DNA of 64,000 bases from DATAUD01 sp035511075 (lineage in GTDB: Bacteria; Verrucomicrobiota; Verrucomicrobiia; Limisphaerales; Palsa-1400), in NCBI GenBank assembly GCA_035511075.1, contig DATKFW010000152.1:1-64000 (forward strand), written 5' to 3'. The translations under genes were made by a program, and so were the position numbers. Positions 59,067-64,000 of this stretch are shown here, piece after piece (the first letter of the stretch is position 1; every line of letters starts with the position of its first letter). Below the pieces are notes generated by a model. The model was given only the letters and a program-made list of their open reading frames with translations, was not told the origin of the DNA and searched no databases.

Positions 59067-61235
59067 ATGAAGACCAGATTCCATCTATTTTCCATATTGC
59101 TGGCGTTGCTTCCCGGGATCGGCCGCCTCGCCGCCCAGGACGTGGTGTTTACATATCAAGGCTCGGTGACCGACAACGGCAGCAACTTCAGCGGCACGGG
59201 CCAGTTCCAGTTCGCCTTGGTCACCAGCACCAACACCGCCAGCACCGCCACGGCCACCGCTGTCCTTACCGGCACTCCACCCAACCAGTTCGTCACCGCC
59301 TATAACCTCACCTACGGCGGCAGCGGTTACGTCTCGAACCCTGCCGTCACCATTACCGGCGGCGGCGGTTCCGGCGCGACGGCCACCGCCACCGTCAGTG
59401 GCGGCGTCGTCACGGCCATCACCCCTGTCAGCGCGGGCGGCGGCTACAGCGGCACTCCGACGGTTGCCATTGCCGCGCCGCCGGTCCGCGTCCTTTATAC
59501 AACCTACTGGAGCAACGACGGCACCAGCAGCGCGGGCAGCGAACCTTCCAATGCGGTCAGCGTAGGTGTCATCGACGGGCTTTTCACCGTGATTTTGGGC
59601 GCCACTAGTGCGGCAAACATGCAGTCCATTCCCGCCGCAATCTTCACCAACCAACTCGGCCTGCAGTTGCAGATTTGGTTCAGTGACGGCGTAAACGGCT
59701 TCGCGGCGTTGAGCCCCGTTCAAAGCCTGACCCCTGCGCCTTACGCTATCGTCGCGCAGAGCGCGAACGGTCTGACTGGCACACTCGATGTGGGGCAGTT
59801 GAGCGGCGTGGTCAGCAACTCCCAACTCGCCAGCAGTTTCATAACCATCACCGCCGGAACGGGATTGAGCGGCGGCGGCGCCGTTGCCCTGGGCGGTTCG
59901 ACTCTCCTGAACAATACCGGGCTGCTGTCCCTCGTCGGCGACTCGGATGTTACCGCCTCCGCCACCAACGGCGTGGTGACACTGGGCAGCACCGCAACCA
60001 ACACCGACACCACCAACACCATCGTCAAGCGCGACGGCAACGGAAACTTCAGCGCCGGCACGATCACGCTGGCCGGCACATTGGACATGGTCAACGCCGG
60101 TGACAATACGGCAGTCGGGTCGGGCGCGCTTGCGACCAACACGACGGGATCTGACAACACGGCCAATGGTTGGGATGCGCTTCTTTCCAATACCAGCGGC
60201 TACGAGAACACCGCCAACGGCGCGCTGGCCCTTCAATTCAACACCAACGGCTACCAGAACACGGCCGACGGCGCGTATGCGCTTTCCGACAATATCTCCG
60301 GCTCGGACAACACGGCCAACGGCTGGGTGGCGCTTCTCCACAATTTGAGCGGCAGCAACAACACGGCCAGTGGCGCCTTCGCCCTTTTCGGCAACAACGC
60401 CGGCGCCTTCAACACCGCCAACGGTTTCAACGCGCTTTTCTACAACACCACCGGTAACAGCAACACCGCCGGCGGCTACAACGCGCTTTACGAAAATCAG
60501 ACCGGCGCCTTCAACACCGCCACCGGCGTCTCCGCCCTTTCCGGCAACACGATCGGCAACGACAATACGGCCGACGGCGCGTACGCGCTTTCCGCCAACA
60601 TGACCGGCTACAACAATATCGCGATTGGCCGTTCGGCGGGCATCAACCTCCCGTCAGGCAATAACAACATCGAAATCGGCAACGAAGGCGTCTCTGGCGA
60701 TAACAACACCATTCGCATCGGCACGCCGGGAACCCAGGGCGCCGCGTTCATCGCCGGCATTTCAGGGGTGACGATTTCCAGCGGCGCGCCCGTCTACATA
60801 AATTCGCTTGGTCAACTCGGTACGGTCACCTCCTCGCAACGATTCAAGCAGGACATCCAAAGCATGGGGGATGCAAGCGACTCGCTCCTGGCGCTCCGGC
60901 CGGTGACTTTCCGCTATAAACCGGAATTTGACCCCAAAGGCACCCCGCAATTCGGCCTGATTGCCGAGGAAGTAAATAAAGTGGATCCCGGCCTAGTGTT
61001 GCGCGATGATAAGAACGAGATTTACACCGTCCGCTACGAAGCCGTCAACGCCATGCTCTTAAACGAATTCCTCAAGCAGCATCGGAAGGTCGAAGAGCAG
61101 CAGGTGGAGATTGACGCGTTAAAGGAGAAGGTCGCCCAGGTGGACTCTCTTGAAAAAAGGCTGAAGGACTTGGAGCAGGTGGTGCTCTCCCGCTCCGATG
61201 GGAATTCGGGCAGCTTTCAGGAGTTTGCGCGGTAG
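59067..61235 (+). CDS. Secreted fibre-like protein with C-terminal S74 chaperone domain
   Basis: 722 residues with signal peptide (LFSILLALLPGIGRLAA). N-terminal part is Gly/Thr/Ser-rich with a GGSGYVSNPAVTITGGGGSG repeat type; the middle (about 350-560) has about nine repeats of roughly 22 residues with an N-T-A-x-G-x-x-A-L core (NTANGWDALLSNTSGYENT...), reminiscent of YadA/hep-Hag left-handed beta-helix. The last about 130 residues are a peptidase S74 intramolecular chaperone (QRFKQDIQSMGDASDSLLAL, FRYKPEF, FGLIAEEVNKV) ending in a coiled coil. S74 domains trimerise fibres and may cleave themselves after the Ser of the SQRFKQDI motif, present here. Probably a trimeric surface fibre. Confidence 0.85.
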   Translation: MKTRFHLFSILLALLPGIGRLAAQDVVFTYQGSVTDNGSNFSGTGQFQFALVTSTNTASTATATAVLTGTPPNQFVTAYNLTYGGSGYVSNPAVTITGGGGSGATATATVSGGVVTAITPVSAGGGYSGTPTVAIAAPPVRVLYTTYWSNDGTSSAGSEPSNAVSVGVIDGLFTVILGATSAANMQSIPAAIFTNQLGLQLQIWFSDGVNGFAALSPVQSLTPAPYAIVAQSANGLTGTLDVGQLSGVVSNSQLASSFITITAGTGLSGGGAVALGGSTLLNNTGLLSLVGDSDVTASATNGVVTLGSTATNTDTTNTIVKRDGNGNFSAGTITLAGTLDMVNAGDNTAVGSGALATNTTGSDNTANGWDALLSNTSGYENTANGALALQFNTNGYQNTADGAYALSDNISGSDNTANGWVALLHNLSGSNNTASGAFALFGNNAGAFNTANGFNALFYNTTGNSNTAGGYNALYENQTGAFNTATGVSALSGNTIGNDNTADGAYALSANMTGYNNIAIGRSAGINLPSGNNNIEIGNEGVSGDNNTIRIGTPGTQGAAFIAGISGVTISSGAPVYINSLGQLGTVTSSQRFKQDIQSMGDASDSLLALRPVTFRYKPEFDPKGTPQFGLIAEEVNKVDPGLVLRDDKNEIYTVRYEAVNAMLLNEFLKQHRKVEEQQVEIDALKEKVAQVDSLEKRLKDLEQVVLSRSDGNSGSFQEFAR

Positions 61236-61349
61236 ATCGCATGGCGGCCCATCGCCGCAAGACCGCCAGAACAATTTTCAAAACACGCTCTTAGACTTTC
61301 GGAGCTGACCGGTATGTGTGTGTTCCCGCCAGGCGCACATCGGCCAAAT

Positions 61350-61375
61350 ACTTTGTAACTTTTCTGCCCCTTCGG
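61350..61375 (+). promoter_or_regulatory. GTAAC element before the second ECF sigma gene
   Basis: ACTTTGTAACTTT (61350-61362), 13 bases identical to the -35 region before the kinase gene (4969-4981, minus strand). The block 16 bases downstream of TGTAAC is different (GATAGTGTC at about 61377), so the -10 is uncertain. It lies 26 bases before ATG 61388 and may be a self-regulated ECF promoter. Confidence 0.35.
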
Positions 61376-61387
61376 GATAGTGTCAGC

Positions 61388-61891
61388 ATGGAAGCTCGTC
61401 CGATAACGTTTCATGAGTTGTACAGCAGGTACGCCGAAGATGTTTATCGGTTTGCGTACTGGATGTCGGGAAATCCTCACGACGCTCGCGATATTACTTC
61501 CGAAACATTTGTTCGGGCGTGGACGGCCCCGGAGGGACCGCGCATTGACTCCGTCAAGGCGTATTTGTTCACCATCGCGCGAAACCTCCACCGCAAACAA
61601 TGGCGTCGCCAATCCCGTTTTGACACTCTCGACGAAGCGATGCCGGATCAAGCGGCCCAACCCGATGAAGCCGCCGTTAACCAGGACGATTTCCGGCGAA
61701 CTTTGGAGGCAGTGCATGCCTTGCCCGAAATCGACCGGACCGTCCTGCTGCTCCGAGCGGAGCAAGAGCTGTCTTACGAAGATATTGCGGCGGCGACTGG
61801 GCTGTCCGTTGCGGGCGCAAGAGTGAAAGTATTCCGCGCCCGGGCAAGACTCGCGGCGCTTCTACACCCTAACACACGAGAAAAACTATGA
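61388..61891 (+). CDS. ECF RNA polymerase sigma factor
   Basis: 167 residues from ATG 61388 (an in-frame start at 61316 adds 24 unconserved residues). Region 2: FHELYSRYAEDVYRFAYWMS, ARDITSETFVRAW and SVKAYLFTIARNLHRKQWRR. Region 4: LEAVHALPEIDRTVLLLRAEQEL then SYEDIAAATGLSVAGARVKVF. A standard two-domain ECF sigma. It overlaps the next gene, a one-helix membrane protein, by 4 bases, the usual sigma/anti-sigma arrangement. Confidence 0.93.
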   Translation: MEARPITFHELYSRYAEDVYRFAYWMSGNPHDARDITSETFVRAWTAPEGPRIDSVKAYLFTIARNLHRKQWRRQSRFDTLDEAMPDQAAQPDEAAVNQDDFRRTLEAVHALPEIDRTVLLLRAEQELSYEDIAAATGLSVAGARVKVFRARARLAALLHPNTREKL

Positions 61892-62295
61892 ATGTGACAA
61901 AAGACATTATCAACGACTTGATCCCACTCTACGCGGCCAACGAATGCAGCGCCGACACGCGCGCGCTGGTCCAGGAGTATTTGCAACAAAATCCGCTACA
62001 GGCCGAGGAGCTCCGCCGGATAATAAACACTCCCATTCCCCGCGCCGTTCCGTCCGGCAAAGGCCTCGACGAGGTGCGGGCTTTTCGCGAGGCCCGTCGT
62101 CGCCTGCGGCGCCGATCGTGGTTAATGGCCGCCGCCATTTTCTTCTCGTTCGCGCCGTTATCATTCTTCTCGGACGGCGGACGCACCTGGTGGATGTTGC
62201 GCTACGCTACCCGCGGCGCCCTTATTTACGCCACGCTCGGCCTGATGTTTTGGATCATCTACGCGGTGGAACGCCGTCGTTCGAAAAACCTCTAA
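61888..62295 (+). CDS. Putative membrane anti-sigma factor
   Basis: 135 residues, ATGA overlap with the ECF sigma gene. N-terminal helices DIINDLIPLYAANECSADTR, ALVQEYLQQNPLQAEELRRI match the anti-sigma zinc-finger layout (DLLPLYLDGELSPxERxxVExHL) but only one Cys is present and the HxxxCxxC core is lost, so it would be a zinc-free version. Two hydrophobic segments (LMAAAIFFSFAPLSFF, ALIYATLGLMFWIIYAV) cross the inner membrane. Likely holds the sigma at the membrane until a signal comes. Confidence 0.75.
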   Translation: MNVTKDIINDLIPLYAANECSADTRALVQEYLQQNPLQAEELRRIINTPIPRAVPSGKGLDEVRAFREARRRLRRRSWLMAAAIFFSFAPLSFFSDGGRTWWMLRYATRGALIYATLGLMFWIIYAVERRRSKNL

Positions 62296-62459
62296 ACCGG
62301 GGGAGACATACGCCATTTCTGACGCTGCTGTTCCGTTGCACAACACGGGCAATCGGAACAAGGCCATTATTGCCTACCTCCTTTCTGACAACGGTAAGAA
62401 TTTCCCCTCCCAACGGCCTTCACCGTATGTAACCCGTTGGATTTAGGCCGTTTTCACAC

Positions 62460-62475
62460 TGGCATATCGGTTGCT
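62460..62475 (+). promoter_or_regulatory. Sigma-54 promoter of the flgB operon
   Basis: TGGCAT-ATCGG-TTGCT: GG at 62461-62462, 10 bases, GC at 62473-62474. Transcription would begin near 62486, 13 bases before flgB. The remaining bases of 62296-62459 hold nothing recognised. Confidence 0.85.
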
Positions 62476-62498
62476 AGATACGCCAACGGACTATTGCT

Positions 62499-62879
62499 AT
62501 GATCGACGCTTTATTTAGTGATTCGAATTATCTGGCTGCCAAAAAGATGCTGGATTTCACGGTTCTGCGCCAGGAAGCCATCGCCAGCAATATCGGCAAC
62601 GTCGAAACTCCCAATTATAAGCGCATCGACGTCTCTCCCACCTTCGAAAACCAGTTGCAGCAGGCGGTGGCCAGCAGGGACCCGCAGCAATTCGCCGCGA
62701 TCCAACCCGAGTTGGCCGTTGATAATCAAGCCGTTTCGGGTCGCGCCGACGGCAACACCGTCCAAGTGGAAACCGAGTTGTTGAAGCTCAACCAAAACAT
62801 GGTCGAAAACGCGCTGGGGACCCAGTTAGTCACCTACAAGCTGGGGTTGTTGCGCATGGCCATCACCGGTAAAGATTGA
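62499..62879 (+). CDS. flgB: Flagellar basal-body rod protein FlgB
   Basis: 126 residues. Proximal rod subunit outside the inner membrane. Typical: MLDFTVLRQEAIASNIGNVETPNYKRIDV (the rod N-terminal helix and NxANxxTPGYK box; here NIGNVETPNYK) and a C-terminal helix ELLKLNQNMVENALGTQLVTY with the last residues LLRMAITGK. Starts the operon flgB-flgC-fliE-fliF under a sigma-54 promoter. Confidence 0.95.
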   Translation: MIDALFSDSNYLAAKKMLDFTVLRQEAIASNIGNVETPNYKRIDVSPTFENQLQQAVASRDPQQFAAIQPELAVDNQAVSGRADGNTVQVETELLKLNQNMVENALGTQLVTYKLGLLRMAITGKD

Positions 62880-62888
62880 TACTGACCT

Positions 62889-63320
62889 ATGATTGACTTA
62901 CTGCCTGGCATTAACAGCGCTGCGGCCGCCCTGGACGCAGAACGGATTCGCATGGACGTCGTTTCTCAAAACATCGCCAATGTTGACACCACGCGCGGGA
63001 TCGATGGCAAGCCGTACCAGCGGCAACAGGTTGTTTTTGAATCCGTCTTAAAGGCCCAACAAGGCTCCGAAGCTCCCGACTCCGCCGCGCAGACATTACA
63101 GATTGCCCGTGTTGAGAAAGACAACCGCCCGCCGCGCATGGTGTATAATCCCTCCCATCCGGACGCCAATGCTCAAGGCATGGTGGCCATGCCCGACATC
63201 AACATTGCCGGGGAAATGGTCGATATGATCACCAGTTCCCGGGCGTACGAGGCCAATCTCGCCGTGGTCAAAAATTCCCGGTCGATGGCCATGCAAGCTC
63301 TTTCCATCGGTAAACATTGA
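62889..63320 (+). CDS. flgC: Flagellar basal-body rod protein FlgC
   Basis: 143 residues, 9 bases after flgB. Proximal rod subunit. N-terminus AAALDAERIRMDVVSQNIAN then VDTTRGIDGKPYQRQQVVFE; C-terminus INIAGEMVDMITSSRAYEAN, LAVVKNSRSMAMQALSIGK, matching the FlgC pattern (N-x-x-x-E-M-V-D-M-I-x-A-x-R-x-Y-x-A-N). No signal peptide, exported by the flagellar type III system. Confidence 0.95.
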   Translation: MIDLLPGINSAAAALDAERIRMDVVSQNIANVDTTRGIDGKPYQRQQVVFESVLKAQQGSEAPDSAAQTLQIARVEKDNRPPRMVYNPSHPDANAQGMVAMPDINIAGEMVDMITSSRAYEANLAVVKNSRSMAMQALSIGKH

Positions 63321-63338
63321 TAGCCATCAGTTCACAAA

Positions 63339-63722
63339 ATGGACGCTCTCTCGGCATTGAAAATCGCGGTCGCTCCCCAACTCGGGGCACAATCGCTCAA
63401 TCCGGCGCAGGAAGCCGGCGCCGCCAAGTTCATTTCCGTGCCGGACCTGGACACAGTAAGTCCCGGCACATCCGCCCAGCCTCTCAATCCCAGCCAGCCA
63501 ACCGGTTCATTCGAAAACGTGCTGGGCAATCTCGTAAGCGAGGTCTCCGCACAGCAGAACGCCAGCGCGGATACCGTCAGCGGTATGTTGAGCGGACAGA
63601 ACGTCTCTCTGCACCAGGCCATGATCTCGATGGAGGAAGCCAGCGTTTCCTTTCAGATGATGGTCGAGGTCCGAAACAAAGTTCTGGATTCCTACCAGGA
63701 ACTGATGCGGATGACAGTATGA
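63339..63722 (+). CDS. fliE: Flagellar hook-basal body complex protein FliE
   Basis: 127 residues. Joins the MS ring (FliF) to the rod. The C-terminal half carries the family features: FENVLGNLVSEVSAQQNASA, QNVSLHQAMISMEEASVSFQMMVEVRNKVLDSYQELMRMTV. The N-terminal 50 residues are longer and more disordered than usual. 18 bases after flgC. Confidence 0.93.
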   Translation: MDALSALKIAVAPQLGAQSLNPAQEAGAAKFISVPDLDTVSPGTSAQPLNPSQPTGSFENVLGNLVSEVSAQQNASADTVSGMLSGQNVSLHQAMISMEEASVSFQMMVEVRNKVLDSYQELMRMTV

Positions 63723-63780
63723 GATACAACCCGATTTTTAATCGTCAAACTATGATTCCAGACGCCGTCCCTTTTGCTTC

Positions 63781-64000
63781 ATGAACAAGAACATCTCTCA
63801 AATCAGCCAGCAACTGGCCGGAATTTGGAAACAACTCGGACTCAATCAACGCATCAGCGTTGTGATGGCCACGGTGCTGACTTTGCTTGGACTGGTGGGT
63901 TTGGCCTATTGGTCAAGCCGCACGGATTACGCGCTCCTTTACGGCAAACTGGACGAGGCGGAGGCCTCCAAGGTCATTGCCGCCCTCGACGAGGCCAAAG
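63781..64000 (+). CDS. fliF: Flagellar M-ring protein FliF (3' truncated by window end)
   Basis: 73 codons seen from ATG 63781: a first membrane helix (RISVVMATVLTLLGLVGLAYW) and the start of the first periplasmic ring domain (TDYALLYGKLDEAEASKVIAALDEAK), typical for FliF (Y-x-x-L-Y-x-x-L-x-x-x-D-x-x-x-I). It builds the MS ring in the inner membrane. Fourth gene of the flgB operon; the rest lies beyond base 64,000. Confidence 0.93.
   Translation, partial: MNKNISQISQQLAGIWKQLGLNQRISVVMATVLTLLGLVGLAYWSSRTDYALLYGKLDEAEASKVIAALDEAK

Noticed and set aside
59085..60341. 418-codon minus-strand frame in the fibre gene
   Set aside because: Arg/Gly/Ala-rich shadow of the repeat region.

Overview
The window looks like chromosome from a motile Gram-negative bacterium of the Verrucomicrobiota, most likely a Pedosphaera/Limisphaerales-type (subdivision 3) soil or water lineage. 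The evidence is a WD40-tailed Ser/Thr kinase beside a dedicated ECF sigma factor, very large secreted proteins with 'SYTIQ...NW...FFRVRQP' C-termini, an RHS protein with an N-terminal protease-like domain, and weak Shine-Dalgarno sites before many genes. This placement is by protein style only; there is no rRNA or other phylogenetic marker.

Region 1 (1-15.2 kb) is a surface/secretion region. It holds the end of a large secreted protein, an ECF sigma factor plus transmembrane kinase pair (minus strand), a 1.7k-residue RHS protein and a repetitive adhesin-like protein. Two sites with the same layout, TGTAAC-N16-TTTGGTAA, lie before the kinase and before the RHS gene, which suggests that the local ECF sigma reads both.

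Region 2 (15.2-19.5 kb) is a scar zone. It holds an antisense group II intron that kept its catalytic domain V but lost nearly all of its reverse transcriptase gene, then remnants of ctaB, coxB, a LuxR-type HTH, a frameshifted response regulator and an AraC-type regulator. Between these lies an intact MlaA-alpha/beta hydrolase fusion.

Region 3 (19.5-31.5 kb) is metabolic and envelope accessory DNA: an aldo/keto reductase, two MarR-headed operons (isochorismatase-like hydrolase plus MFS pump; DoxX plus LLM flavin oxidoreductase), a four-gene Mla/Pqi-like lipid transport operon (permease with STAS, ATPase, MCE protein, lipoprotein), a Tat-exported glycosylasparaginase and a DUF2835 protein. Both MarR genes seem to begin with a GTG placed at the predicted transcription start.

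Region 4 (31.7-64 kb) is a flagellar and chemosensory region: fliW-csrA, a presumed flagellin-modification set (FkbM methyltransferase, sulfotransferase, a 2,020-residue protein with four glycosyltransferase domains and TPRs, GNAT), flagellin, fliD, a lipoprotein, an FlgM-like protein, fliS, FlgN-like proteins, a PAS histidine kinase, an HD-GYP-like regulator, two HDOD proteins, an NtrC-type activator, a hybrid kinase with receiver, an S74-tailed fibre protein, an ECF sigma/anti-sigma pair, then flgB-flgC-fliE-fliF (cut by the window end). I read sigma-54 promoters before fliW, the giant glycosyltransferase and flgB. Sigma-28 type promoters (TAAAGTTT-N11-GCCGATAA) lie before the lipoprotein, the FlgM-like gene, an HDOD gene and, more weakly, flagellin and a secreted-protein operon. 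The flagellin leader carries two hairpins with GGA in the loop, one over the ribosome binding site, which fits CsrA/FliW control. Together these suggest a two-tier flagellar hierarchy with a modified flagellin. No rRNA, tRNA or CRISPR array was recognised.
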